64,000 nt of DNA from Rhizophagus clarus (Eukaryota; Glomeromycota; Glomeromycetes; Glomerales; Glomeraceae): NCBI GenBank assembly GCA_015698045.1, contig BLAL01000268.1:112300-176299 (forward strand), in the 5' to 3' direction. Position numbers and translations under genes: made by a program. Under the pieces are notes generated by a model that did no database searches, was not told the origin of the DNA, and saw only the letters and a program-made list of their open reading frames with translations. Shown here piece by piece: positions 44,687 through 57,185 of this stretch (the stretch's first letter is position 1; each line of letters begins with the position of its first letter).

Positions 44687-47600
44687 AAAAGGAATATTCA
44701 GCCTCCAAAAAATCTGGCCTAGATTTGGCCAATTTTTAAAAAAATTAACCTAAATTAGTAATGATATGCAATTCAATCTATATTTGACTCTGATTCGATC
44801 TTGCCGAATGATGGTCAAATTGCGTATAATAAAAATTAAACTATGTTTGGCCTCACACGAATAATGGCCAAATTGTATTCACTTTTCTATATTAAATAAT
44901 GGTTATAATATATTTACTATATTAATATTATTAAGTATAATAAAAAACAATGATACAATATTTGTTAAAAAATGTTTAAACAATTCAGACTAGTATAAAT
45001 GTTATATTAAATCAACGCAAATGGAACTTTCTATTTATAGGAATAATGGCTAAATATTCTCTGGCATTAGATCGATCTGATTTTTTGTATTTTACAGGTA
45101 TAAACTGACCTAAAATGTTATGTATTGGAATTATATTGTCTCTACTGCTCAAATAGAAACTATCTTCCCATAATTCGACGTTGCAAGTTTTGACATCATC
45201 ATCTATACTGAAATGGAATCGGGATGTCAAATTTGCCAGTTTGTACCATTTGATGTAAGCCAATTTGTGTGTCAAATTATGGGAAAATAAATGAACGTTA
45301 TGTTCGAAAAAAAATTGGATTTAACCTGGGTAAGTATCGACGCTATTCCCATCACGATTAATAAATTTAATTAAGACAAATGAGCTCTTAATATGTCATG
45401 TTGCAGCAGCAGATCCAAAAATTTCTGCACTGATTTGACATCTTCCATATCGATTCACTTTGTTGATAATGATCGTCAAATTGGGTAAATTTTCTGTGAA
45501 CGGTTTTCTGAATATAGAATCTATGTATATATCCTTATAATATTCAATAAGTAAATCATAGATTTGTTCATCAAGACAAATATCTTCAGATCGCGGTGCT
45601 AAAATATACCTGGAAATTCCTCGCAACTAGTAATTGGTGATTTCAATATATTTCTGGAATTCATCAAAAATTGATACATTTCATTTGTTGAAAATTCGGA
45701 AAGAGAACTGACAGAAGGTCATTTATTGAGTAATTCGATGCCGATTACTTCTGAACTTAAGCTGATAATATCATTTATTTGTGTTTCAGTCATCAATCGA
45801 CACATTAGTTCAGGTTCAATTTGGCAGTGGCTATTAGGCAACGATCCTAATAAATATTTTATTATTAATCTTTGCTTAATGAAATAATATAATTTGAAAA
45901 ATTGACACAGCAAATGAATTTAAATTTGAATTACCTAATACGCCATTTATTTGTTCAAAGCTAAAGCACCAGAATGAATACAGGGCTCCGTAATCATAAG
46001 AGCACTTACATAGATGTAATGATAGGTAGAGGTTTGGCATTATTTTTCCTTCGCCATAATGCTTTTCGATCAATTTAATAATCTTTACTAAAAGTTTATG
46101 GGCTTCTTTCATATCGTTAATCTCCACAATTCATCTAACCAAAATCATACAAACTCTTATAAAATACGTAAGGATTTTGCGATCTTTATTCAGAAGATGA
46201 TTCCATAACACAACAGTGGCATATATTAGAAAAAAGTTGCACCATTGGTCAGCGGTAAAGTTAGAAAAACCTTCACCACAATGGATTTTACCAGGAATTC
46301 ATCCCAAATCTTATGGTAGCTTAAATTCGCTCATTTTCTTTTGAATTGATTGAGGAGCTTTTTCTGTTAATACATCTTCATCGATCTATATTCATTTTGT
46401 TATCCATTTTGCGATTCCTAGAAAAAAGCAGTGCATCAGATCTATAACAACAAACTGAATTAGATCAAAATACGAGAGACGCCATTCACCTTAATAAATC
46501 TCTCTCTTTCTGCGTTAGATTGCATCGTCGCTATTCTAAAGCCTTTTGATGATGCTCTACTGGATCTTTTATGATAAACCAGTCGCTCATATTTATCATG
46601 CCAGATAAGCATCAGCCTTGTCTGGTCAGAAAAAGTTATTTGACCCTTGTTTAAACAATTCTTTAAGATTTTTTCATATTTGGCCGTCATAAATATCTGA
46701 TAGAACATTGTCAATTATTGAACGACGTGTCCAATGCCGCAGTAATTCTTCAAATCCTGACCGCTTGAACATACTAGAAAGCTGCTGTTGTATACTTGAG
46801 ACCAGATAAATTAATTCAGGACAATTGATATACTATTATTTAAAGAATTTTCTTCCTTAAAGGAGTACGACATTGTTTTAATCTCTTTGTAGCCAAATTT
46901 GGAAATTCGACATGGCTGCATTTCATAATGGTATTATTATCTTTTGATATTATCTCCTCTTTTTTGTATAATTTGTGGCATTTTTGGCAGGCTGCAAACT
47001 GTATAAATCGATCAAAAAGTCCTAACTTTTTTCTTAGCATGTACAATGAATTTGGGAATGATTCGTAATTGATATTTTTACATACTTTCAATATTTTTAA
47101 TAAATTGTATTAATTCTTCAATTGCGGTATTTGGTATATTATGACTCGACCTGAACTTCATAATCCATATCAAAATCCCTTTAATTAATTCATCTATTGG
47201 TAATTCTGAAATATCTGGTGTGTCTGAAATATCTGGTATGTCGAACATAGGATGAGAGTAATTCTCAAAATTATCTGAAAAATCATTATCTTCATCATTA
47301 GAAGAATTTTCTTGTATCAAAGATTCACTAGTGTAGATATCATCCGTGTCATATTTAGCTGGCACATTATAAGAGGAATCTTCAGCGACTAGCTCAACTT
47401 CAGTGATACAATGAAATGTGCCTGGTTTTGCCCTTTTTTTGCGTGAAAGAAATATATATTTCTGTTTCTCATATGTGTCATTATCAGAATGTGTATCAAT
47501 AGACATTATCGTATCTTGTAGTTCTGCTAACGATATTGTCGAATCAATCAGTTCTACTAACTCTTGAGACGTTAGAGCCTTATCGCTATTTAATAGTTCC

Positions 47601-47830
47601 AAAGAAGTCGTTTGCTTATTCATTTGCTCATGTTCCTCCTTTGTACGCGGATCGACTATTTTTCCATTACAATGGCTGCAAAAGCACGGAACCTTCTCTC
47701 TTGATTTTCTGATCATGAATTCAGTAGATGTTTGTTCAGAGGTCGATGAGCTAGGATTATTATATTCATCTATGATATTAGCAATGCGTTTTCTTCTCCC
47801 TTTTTTTATTTTTTGATAAAAGTCAGATAC
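44687..47830. mobile_element. CACTA/EnSpm-type element, internally deleted
   Basis: CACTAGTTGAAAAAGGAATA at 44687 looks like a CACTA terminus, followed by TTTGGCC/GGCCAAA words. It contains a broken tnp2-like gene on the minus strand. The right terminus is not identified; CACTAAAAATTTGATATT (inverse of the repeats at 47895-48065) is a candidate subterminal word. Confidence 0.5.
45012..47830 (-). pseudogene. tnp2/Plavaka-type transposase, deleted and frameshifted
   Basis: The start region (about 47830-47078) has a basic KKGRRKRIAN patch, a zinc-binding CFCSHCNGKIVDPRTKEEH and a long acidic stretch. After a frame change, 47091-46840 reads FAACQKCHKLYKKEEI and KCSHVEFPNLATKRLKQCRT, a second zinc module. 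Fragments then give GQITFSDQTRLMLIWHDKY (46714-46460), LSLHLCKCSYDYGALYSFWC and SFEQINGVLGNSN (46127-45900), and the C-terminal LAYIKWYKLANLTSR and RDNIIPIHNILGQFIPVKYK (45275-45012). The order matches Rhizophagus tnp2-like transposases, but the central DDE core between about 46460 and 46130 is missing. Nonfunctional. Confidence 0.75.
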
Positions 47831-47894
47831 GATAAAGTTGTAATATGATTTTTACGTTGAATAAAGTTATAATGTACTTTGTTATATTTAATTA

Positions 47895-48065
47895 ATAGTA
47901 ATTTTTTATTAATATCAAATTTTTAGTGATGTCGAATTTTTAGTGATATTGTGGTTTTTTTATTAATATCAAATTTTTAGTAATGTCAAATTTTTAGTGA
48001 TATTTTGGTTTTTTTATTAATATCAAATTTTTAGTGATGTCGAATTTTTAGTGATATTGTGATTA
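47895..48065. repeat. ~68-bp tandem repeat, about 2.5 copies
   Basis: TTTTTTATTAATATCAAATT then TTTAGTGATGTCGAATTTTTAG repeated with few changes. Possibly subterminal sequence of the neighbouring transposon. Confidence 0.7.
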
Positions 48066-48552
48066 TATTCCATTTCAAAATAATATTGATGGTATAATTA
48101 ACAAAATAAACAAATTCGAATACGAAAAATTAGACGTAAGAAGTTGAATAGAAAATTAAACGAAAACTGAAATTTAAAAAATAAAATATATACCATACCA
48201 CGTACTCAATGCGATTTAACTGTTTAATTAATTGAAAGTCTAGTTTGATGCGAAAGTTTAAGTCTAATCTGATCATTAACGGCTAATGATTGAAAGTCTA
48301 ATTTGATATGTTTAATATATGTTTAATTAATTAAAAGTTTAATTTAATGCGAAAGTTTAAGTCTAATTTGTTCACGCCTATTGAAAGTCTAATTTTATAC
48401 AAATGTTTGTGATCGTTAATTGTTAAAATCTAATTTGATAGTAAAGAAATAGATATAAATAGTGGTCCAATTTCCTTGTTTCATACAAAAAATCGTTCTT
48501 TTTTCTTTTTTAAAAAATAATAATAAAAAATAAAAATAATTTTAAAACAATA
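48066..48552. other. 5' flank of the 48.55-kb gene
   Basis: Contains four degenerate GAAAGTCTAATTTGATRCGAAA repeats between 48230 and 48440. No TATA box is evident, but the T-rich then A-rich stretch just before the ATG resembles the sequence at 50310-50350. Confidence 0.4.
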
Positions 48553-48897
48553 ATGGCTCGTAAGAAACTATCAAAATCAAATGCTCCTTCACCAGATATT
48601 GCTGGTTCATCTACACCATTGCCATATACAACATCAACTCCTTCACGAAATATTGCTTCAATACCAACACCAACTAATACCACCATTTCATCTACATCAC
48701 GAAATATTGCCACATCACGAACGTCAACACCAACTAATACTACACCACGAAATATTGCCACATCACGAGCGTTAACACCAACTAATACTACATCACAAAA
48801 TATTGCTACACCACGAGCGTCAACACCAACTACTTTGCTGAAATCTTCAAATCCGCCACAATATCTTAACGATACATTTTCAACATCTTCACGATAA
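48553..48897 (+). CDS. Thr/Ser/Pro-rich small repeat protein (114 aa)
   Basis: Single-exon ORF with a basic start (MARKKLSKSN). The rest is low-complexity Ser/Thr/Pro/Asn built on four copies of RNIATSRTSTPTNTT-like units of 15-16 residues (45-48-bp DNA repeat). No signal peptide or membrane segment. The C-terminus (PPQYLNDTF) is not repetitive. Such sequence is probably disordered. It sits between the tnp2 relic and arrays of CGATATC words, so it may be an accessory transposon gene, but I know no family match. Confidence 0.5.
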   Translation: MARKKLSKSNAPSPDIAGSSTPLPYTTSTPSRNIASIPTPTNTTISSTSRNIATSRTSTPTNTTPRNIATSRALTPTNTTSQNIATPRASTPTTLLKSSNPPQYLNDTFSTSSR

Positions 48898-50230
48898 CAT
48901 CACAATTTTTTTAAATGATATCGTGACGATATATTTATGATAATCTTAACGATACCTTTTCAATATCCTCGCGATATTTGAAATTTGATATCGTTCTGAT
49001 ATCATTCTGATATTATATCGATTTATAGTCTCGATGTCGTGATGATGTTGAAATGGAAATTGTGATGTTATCATGAAGATGTTGAAAATGTATCGTTAAG
49101 ATTATCATAAATATATCGTCACGATATCATTTAATATATTGTCACGATATCATTTAAAAATTAATATTATCGTGAAGTTGTTGAAAATGTATCGTTAGGA
49201 TATTATAATTATGTCGTTATGGTATCATTAAGATCGCTAAATATTTTATTGAAATATCGTGACGACATTTAAACTGTATCAGGATGATAATGAAACGTAG
49301 TAGATACATTCAATAAATTAGATCAATTTTAATTGGTTTAAATTAATTTGTTTATTAATTAATTAATATATATATATTTTTTATAATGCAATTATGACAA
49401 TTATGATGTTTTAATTGTTATTTAATTGTTAAATATTGCGAATTACGGTAATTAAAGGAAGAATATCCCTATCTCTGGATAGGATGACATAAAATAACGT
49501 GACGATATCGGTTCAACACTAATATTATATTGAAACTTGTTAAAAATGTTGAATTAGAGTGTCTGGATTATGGCGCAAGCTCTGCGAAATTAAAGTTACG
49601 ATCGTACCTGATTAAATTAAGCCGAAACACTTGAACCTAAAAGAAACAGAAGAAACGTTATTATAACGTTCCTTACAAAAAAAAAGAAAAAGAAAAGAAA
49701 AAAAGAAAATTCATATAACATTTCTTACAAAAAAAAAAAAAAAAAAAAAAAAATATTAAGTTTCGCATCTCTCTCACCGGATGGTTAACATAAAACAACG
49801 TGACGATATCGTTATGACACTAATATTATATTGAAACTTGTTAAAAATGTTGAATTGATGAACCTAAAAGAAACAGAAGAAACGTTATTATAACGTTCCT
49901 TACAAAAAAAAAAAGAAAAGAAAAAAAGAAAATTCATATATTCTTACAAAAAAAAAAAAAAATATTAAGTTTCGCATCTCTCTCACCAGATGGTTAATAT
50001 AAAACAATGTGACGATATCGTTATGACACTAATATTATCTTGAAACTTGTTTAAAATGTTGAATTGATAAGTTTCTGATTACGACGCAAGTTTCTGCGAA
50101 ATTAAAGATACGGTCGTGCCTGGTAAATTACTTAGACATCTCTCTTTCCGAATGCTAATATAAAACAACGTGACGATATCATTATGACGCTAGAACAATC
50201 GCATTCCCAAGTATAAAAAAGAGGGGAAAT
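48898..50230. repeat. CGATATC-rich array, two repeat types
   Basis: 48900-49280 is a dense field of ATCGTGACGATAT, ATCGTTAAGAT and TATCGTCACGATATCATTTA words in both orientations. 49480-50230 has four degenerate units starting ATAAAACAACGTGACGATAT near 49488, 49789, 49999 and 50159. They share CACTAATATTATATTGAAAC and AGAAACAGAAGAAACGTTAT. This resembles subterminal motif arrays of large DNA transposons. Confidence 0.7.
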
Positions 50231-50900
50231 AATACTATACCGAAACTTTCTTTGCGCACATTCCGAATTTCGTCCGAATTTCGTCGTAAATATTATTATA
50301 CACTACTATTAAAAAATTTTTCTTTTTTAAAAAAAAATAATAATAAATAGATAAATAAATAAAAAAATACATCCCGAATTTCTGTTATATTGTTAAAAAA
50401 TATTTCTAAACAATATTTGCACAGCGAGAGCTAAAATTTGTAAAACAATTAATATTATTATAAATAACTTTTTGTTTCGTACCTGTCAAGGTGTCGAATA
50501 AACTATTTTTCAATGTTGAGATTACGCCGGAATAAAAAATAGACGCGTATATGATTGTTAATATTATTAAGAAATATTTTAAATAGACTGACAATATTAA
50601 AATGTAAGTTATTACAGTAAAATGTAGAGAATGGAGTAGAAATAACCGTCGTGCGAATGTTTTAACAAACAAACAATGATTTTGATTGGATAATCAATAC
50701 AAAGTCACGTTATCACGTGATAAGTAATGGACCGGTCACGATACCATAACGATATCAAAACGATATTGTTGCATTTATTTAATAAAAAAAAGATACTGTA
50801 TCATTTTGATATTGTTAAAACAATAATGAATTTAATGAGTAAACGTAGTATAAACTTATATTTATATTGTAAATTTATTAACATAATATTACTAATAAAG
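50231..50900. other. 3' flank of the Plavaka gene
   Basis: No gene. GGTCACGATACCATAACGAT and AAAACGATATTG at 50735-50775 continue the CGATATC word theme. Confidence 0.4.
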
Positions 50901-53900
50901 CTATATAGCCGTAAAATAATAATTATTTTTTATCCACAAATCAATTTTCGTATCATAGACAAAGTGAACTTTCTGTACGTGGTCAATTATTGATATCGGG
51001 AAGATTCTTCTCCAGCGAATGTCTTGGCTTGTCTGAATGCGAAAAAGAGGACATTTCAATACGTTGTGAATTCTGTTAATATTGTCAAACCAATCAATTG
51101 TAATAAAGGCATAATATTTATCATCATTGCCTTTGTATTTGAAGATCCCTTTTATAATCGCATAACATTCACCACTGTCTTCCTCGTGTATTGTTACGAC
51201 GTCACCAATATGAAGATGTACTTTGGAAAAGACGCCATCGCTTTTTTCCATAGTGTATGTCGCCAATTCATACCAGCCCATTTGAGAATATATAAGAGCT
51301 GACTTTTGTCCAATGTCCATAAATGAAAGAAGCAGCTCAGATTTGAAATTTGGCAAATTTTTCATGATATTTTCACGATCCTGACGGGATAAGCTCCTCT
51401 TTAAGATAATATTTGTAATAAAATCCACTGGAGATGAAATCGCTATATAAATAAAATTACGTTAATAATTGCGGAAATATTATTATTATAAAATTGTAAT
51501 ACAAACCTTCTTCATTTTCTTCCGGTTCTTGTTCATTTGATACCTTGTCTTCAGTAATATACCAATTAGTCAATAAATTTCTAAAATTTGAGGACATAGT
51601 AGCGAAACCTCTACAAGGTTGTGATAATCTTTGATCTGCGCCTCCATCTACTAAATGACGAATTGCAAAGAGCGTAGTATACCGCTTTAACAAGTCTAGC
51701 TCGACATTCTTGCAATTTGTTCGTGGTACCATTGCTTTAAAGATCCGATGCACCATCTCTTTGATACCAACTTGAGTGTTTATAAGAGTACCATAAGTCC
51801 TTGCATGCACTAGCAAGTGGATATTGATATGCAGGTTTGGTAAGTTAGCAAATTCAGGGAAAACCTAAAGCCACATTATTAAATAATATTTTATATATTG
51901 ATAAATAAAAAATAAAAAATTATATAAGAATTATGAATAATTGTACCTTTGGAAGAATTTTCATTTCTTCTTCAAGGCATTTTTGTAATTCGTCATACGA
52001 ATCTAATGTAAACTTGCTTTCAAAAACCATCCTCATTGTTTTTGCTACATATACCCAACAAGCAATTATTACATTTTTCGCCATGTTAATGCGTGATTCT
52101 TGAATTCGTCGCAGAATGCTTCTGGATTCATTTTCCTTTAAGCTTGATGTTTCTAAAAAACTATTAAGTATAAAAGGCATTATCATAGCGAGTCTAAGAT
52201 AGTCAGACATCATGAAACTAGCATTGTGACTAATTGGATTTGGCAAACGAGACCATTTTTTTGGTTTCTCAAAGTTCTTCCAGGCTTTGATAAACTCGTC
52301 CTCTTCTTTTTGTGAAAATAATTCGCACCTGTGGAAATCAAAAAGCTTTATTAAAAGATTTTGTTCGTTATATATCTAGCTAAAGTTAATTAAATTCAAA
52401 GATCATACGTTAATTTAAGAAGTCGTCCAATCTTCCCAGCAGTTGCATGATATACATCTTGAGGTGTCTGTAGATGCCTTTCTCTTAGCAGCCTATCCAA
52501 AATGCTAGGCCTTGTTCTTAGTCCAAACTCAGTACAAAGTCGTCTTTGCCTTGTGGTAGCAGGTTCGTTAAATATCTCTTTAAATTGATCGTCAGTGATG
52601 TGATGATATCTTGATGTTGCTGGTACATCCTGAGAGAAGTTGGTAAGTGATTCTCGAGAGGCTGTACAAGTGCGGCAACCTTTATTGGCATTATGTCGTA
52701 ATACACCACACATGTCATTCCCTTGTGGTAAATCAGCAGTTACGACACCTAAACCGGCTATCACCCAAGCATCTTGGCCATTCACTTCCATTAATTTTCC
52801 TTGTTCGAATTCTTTCATTTCAGAAATAAATGGCAACATGAATTCATTGAAATTACCACCGAAAGGAACAAACCCGAGAACAAAGTGATTTTTGAGCAAC
52901 TTTCTTTGACGGGCAGGCATATTTCCAAACTGCACATAAACACCTCCTAACGAATGATAAACATTCCTAAATGTTCTAAAATCATCGTAGTATATGTCCA
53001 AAAACAGCTTATAAACCGGAATTGTTGGAGATGGTGGCTGCCTTATGGAAATATATTCTGAAGGATGTTGATAAGAGAACGTTGCATCACGAATGCGCCA
53101 GTGTATATGATGTTTATAAAGTATTTCGGTAATTCGTAGTGTATCTGCAGCAACCTTTTCTGAAATTTGTGATGTTGTTATTGTCAAGAATGGTTCATCT
53201 TGTAACCAAACTTCTCCGGAAAGAGAGCGATTTTGTCTTAATTCTCCCTTAAAAGTTCCAGGCAAGTCACTATAATCTAGAACTTTTTGGATTCTCAGCC
53301 GATACTGTTGGTTCTCTTCATTTAATAATATCGCTCTCAATCTGCCAAGTTTTCGCTCATTGTCGTAATAGTAAACAAAATCGCCGCATTGGTATATCTC
53401 TATTATATACATATGAAAAAAGTGTTAGTCTCTTGTACTTTATTGCTTCGCCTCTCTACCATCAGCTTGCATTTAATAAATAATTACCCCCTGATATCAT
53501 TAATTGTTCTTGACCGAAAAGAGGTGACTCTGCCCATAAGGTACCATGCCAGTACTCGGATTTTGTTTTTGAATCGACACCAGCACCAAAATACATTTCC
53601 TTTAATAGTGATGGGTTGTTAAGAACATTCCAAATGATATCACTTATTGAAAGTTGATATGCCATCTTTGAATCCTTTAAAGTTGATGGTGTTTTTTTTG
53701 ATGAAATTGAGATAGATTTTGCTGATATTGAGGGAAGAGGAAGACGCTCCCTCCATGCTCGAAATCTCCGAATATTCTTTACAATATGATCTCTATTAAA
53801 TTCTGGTCTCATGATAATGTCAACAAGATCTTCATATGCATTTGTTGAAATATTATGCTTATAAATCCAACAAAATAAGGCAGCAGTAGTTAAATTTTGA

Positions 53901-54583
53901 AAATATGGAGCAAAATCACCATCATAAGATGGTAACTTATCTTTAGCCAATGCTTCATCAATGAATAGCTTTTCTTCTGAGATATCAGAATCATGTCTTT
54001 CTTCATTATCTGACGACATTGTTTCATATTCTTCATCACTTTCTAAGGACATTATATAATCGCTTTCTGTTTCATTCTCTGATGATGTTGAAATCATGTT
54101 GGTATCACCTTCTTCATTATTGCTTCGTTGTTCTAAATCATCATCATTATCGTTTCGTTATTCTAAATGATCATTATCGCTTCGTTGTTCTAAATGATCA
54201 TCATTGCTTCGTTGTTCTAAATCATCACCATTATCGCTTCGCTGTTCTATATGATCATCATCGCTTCGTTGTTCTAAATCATCACCATTATCGCTTCGCT
54301 GTTCTATATGATCATCATCGCTTCGTTGTTCTAAATCATCACCATTATCGCTTCGCTGTTCTATATGATCATCATCGCTTCGTTGTTCTAAATCATCATC
54401 TCCGTCGCCATATTCATTATACTCTTCGCCGCTAATATTATCATCTTCAAAATCTTTTTGTACCATTTTTTCATTGTCATCATTATCCGATAATAAAAAT
54501 CTGTTGGGCAACCTTCTAAAATTATTACGGATACGAAAAGGTAATGTAGCAATATTCGCTTTTTGAGGTTTATTTCGTAACAT
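50901..54583 (-). CDS. Plavaka-type transposase, 5 exons, one in-frame stop
   Basis: Exons are 54583-53488, 53399-52409, 52328-51947, 51864-51507 and 51442-50901; phases agree throughout, and 3369 nt equals 1122 codons plus TAG. The N-terminus is acidic with a 19-residue tandem repeat (SDNGDDLEQRSDDDHIEQR; 57-bp DNA repeat, 54232-54400). Codon 142 (54160-54158) is TAA where the repeats have CAA. Beyond it the frame is intact: SISDIIWNVLNNPSLLKEMY, LWAESPLFGQEQLMISGEIY, QCGDFVYYY, DIYYDDFRTFRNVYHSLGG, VTADLPQGNDMCGVLRHNA with KGCRTC, and the C-terminal KSALIYSQMGWYELATYTME and CPLFRIQTSQDIRWRR. These match Plavaka transposases, whose RNase H-fold DDE core cuts and joins DNA. Met at 54097 could give a 960-aa protein without the acidic tail. 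Likely only recently inactivated, or still active from that Met. Confidence 0.85.
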
Positions 54584-54699
54584 GGCTATGATAATAATTA
54601 TAATAAGGAATAATAAAATGAGTAAATTTAAAAAATGTCCATGCGCGTTTGTGTATTTAATTCATTAACTGCTTTTATAATATTTTTAATTGGAAATCA

Positions 54700-55600
54700 T
54701 AGTATCGCGACCGCAGCACATAAACGGAAATTTTGGGTTAACAAATTTCTCATTAACGGAAATTTTGGGCAATGATCTGGTTACATGTAAAGAAATTTGT
54801 ATGAAATCGTGACCGCAGGACATAAACGGAAATTTATAAACGGAAATTTATATTGAAATTTCGAGAAAAAAAAATTGTCAATGGTTACATTAGTTCTTGG
54901 ATCACAGTACATTAATGGAAATCTTGGGGAAAATGATCTAAAATTGACGTGTTAACAACAGTTACATGCAAAGAAATTTTGTATGAATATCGTGCGTGAC
55001 TGCAGAACATAAACGGAAATTTAGATTACTAATTTCTTAAATTTTGGGAAAATTGACATGCAAAGAAATTTTGTATGAATATTGTGACCGCGGGACATAA
55101 ACGGAAATTTGAATTGATCAGAAATTTTCTTAATGGCTACATTGGTTCTTTACTTACAATGCATTAACGAAGTTTTGAGGCAATGATCTGAAGAGTTGAC
55201 TTCTTTAACGGTTATATGTAAAGGAATTTATATGAATATTGTGACCGCAGGACATAAGCGGAAATTTAGATCATCGAATTTTGGGATAATTGATCGGAAA
55301 AAAAATTCGTTAATAGTTAGTTACATTAACTAATGAATTATATAATGAACAACATCGTAACTATAGAAATTTGGGTTAACAAAGCTCTTGAATTTAGGAT
55401 TGATGTTTTGACGATTACATGTAAAGAAATTTATATAGGCTGCTGGACATAACGGAAATTGGTTAACAAAGCTTTTCTGAAAAATTGACATTACATTTTA
55501 AGAATATCGTGATCGCAGCACATTTAGACAAGACAAATGATCAGAAAAAAATTGTTAGCAATTCGTGTTCCAGTTTATATGAAATTTTGATTTTTATGAT
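54700..55600 (+). repeat. subterminal-type array (GACCGCAGGACATAAACGG)
   Basis: Six or more diverged units of about 120-140 bp. Each contains RTTACATGTAAAGAAATTT, GAATATCGTGACCGCAGGAC and ATAAACGGAAATTT. The array starts about 120 bp upstream of the Plavaka start codon. The same words occur in inverse orientation at 57.6-59.86 kb. Confidence 0.8.
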
Positions 55601-55661
55601 TTTAAATTATTACAATCAATTATTATGATAAAATCACTAGTTGTGAGTAAAGATGGGTCCT

Positions 55662-55709
55662 CAATTGATTTCCAAAATCCGCAATATTGCGGGTTTTGGA
55701 AATCAATTG
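55662..55709. repeat. 48-bp near-perfect palindrome
   Basis: CAATTGATTTCCAAAATCCG-CAAT is followed at once by its inverse with one mismatch and no loop. Strong cruciform potential, inside the left end of the hAT-like element. Confidence 0.9.
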
Positions 55710-55966
55710 CGCTTAGTAATTCGCAAACCCGCAAATAATTCGCAAACCCGCAAATAATCCGCAAACCCGCAAATAACCCGCAAATAATTTATAGTACCGC
55801 AAATAACCCGCAAACCCGCAAATAATCTGCAAATCCGCAAATAATTTATAGTACCGCAAATAACCCGCAAATCCGCAAACCTGCAAATAATCCGCAAATC
55901 CGTATAGTATCGCAAATAATCCGCAAATCCGCAAATAATTTACATTATCGCAAATTTGCGAATAAG

Positions 55967-56790
55967 TGGACAAAATTGTCCACTTTTAGTATATAAATAA
56001 ATTTGGTTATATTTAATTGCGAAGATTAAATTAACATGATTCATAAGTTTACAAAATGGACAAAATTGTCCACTTTTTAGTATATAAATAAATTTGGTTA
56101 TATTTAATTGCGAAGATTAAATTAACATGATCCATGAGTTTACAAAATGGACAAAATTGTCCACTTTTTAGTATATAAATAAATTTGGTTATATTTAATT
56201 GCGAAGATTAAATTAACATGATTCATGAGTTTACAAAATGGACAAAATTGTCCACTTTTTAGTATATAAATAAATTTGGTTATATTTTATTGCAAAGATT
56301 AAATTAACATGATTCATGAGTTTACAAAATGGACAAAATTGTCCACTTTTTAGTATATAAATAAATTTGGTTATATTTAATTGCGAAGATTAAATTAACA
56401 TGATTCATGAGTTTACAAAATGGACAAAATTGTCCACTTTTTAGTATATAAATAAATTTGGTTATATTTAATTGCGAAGATTAAATTAACATGATTCATG
56501 AGTTTACAAAATGGACAAAATTGTCCACTTTTTAGTATATAAATAAATTTGGTTATATTTAATTGCGAAGATTAAATTAACATGATTCATGAGTTTACAA
56601 AATGGACAAAATTGTCCACTTTTTAGTATATAAATAAATTTGGTTATATTTAATTGCGAAGATGATTCATGAGTTTACAAAATGGACAAAATTGTCCACT
56701 TTTTAGTATATAAATAAATTTGGTTATATTTTATTGCAAAGATTAAATTAACATGATTCATGAGTTTACAAAATGGACAAAATTGTCCAC
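55967..56790 (+). repeat. 91-bp satellite, about nine units
   Basis: TGGACAAAATTGTCCA (7-bp arms, 2-bp centre) begins at 55967, 56057, 56148, 56239, 56330, 56421, 56512, 56603, 56683 and 56774. The spacing is 91 bp except 90 at the left edge and 80 in one shortened unit. Units are nearly identical, including AAATTTGGTTATATTTAATT, so expansion is recent. Confidence 0.92.
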
Positions 56791-57185
56791 TTTTTAAAAA
56801 AAATGATCATGTGAAGATGATCTACAGTCAATCATAATTTTTGAGATTATTCAGATTATTTGCGGATTATTTGCGGATTTGCGGATTATTTGCGATTGCG
56901 GATTTGCGAATAATTATTCTTCAAAATCTGCAATGTTCCGCAATATCGCAAATCGCAATTAATCCGCAATTAGGGTATTGCGGACACATCTTTAGTTGTG
57001 AGCTTTACGGATATATACAATTATAAAATTACATAAGATTTATTTTTTATTGAAATAAATTGAAAAGAAGGTGGATATAATATTAATGAGATATTAATTT
57101 CATATAATGGCAATATCAATTCTAACAAATAATTTTAAAGTGTTAAATATTTCAAATTATCACAAAATATTAAAGAATCAAATGA

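Larger units (their letters stand above)
55648..56994. mobile_element. hAT-like non-autonomous element, 1347 bp
   Basis: Termini are TAAAGATGGGTCC and GGACACATCTTTA. The flanks GTTGTGAG (55640-55647) and GTTGTGAG (56995-57002) form a perfect 8-bp target duplication. TAAAGATG-type ends with 8-bp duplications are hallmarks of hAT elements. Inside are CCGCAAATAATCCGCAAATC repeats at the left (55720-55950), their inverse at the right (56835-56990) and a 91-bp satellite between. No transposase. It is inserted in the array upstream of the Plavaka gene. Confidence 0.88.

Noticed and set aside
50727-53622. Plus-strand ORFs of 60-92 codons across the transposase gene
   Set aside because: They are antisense shadows of the five coding exons, which keep phase and match the Plavaka family.
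55703-55973. 70- and 86-codon ORFs with repeated ICGFADYLRVC-like units
   Set aside because: They are translations of the CCGCAAATAATCCG repeats in the hAT-like element.
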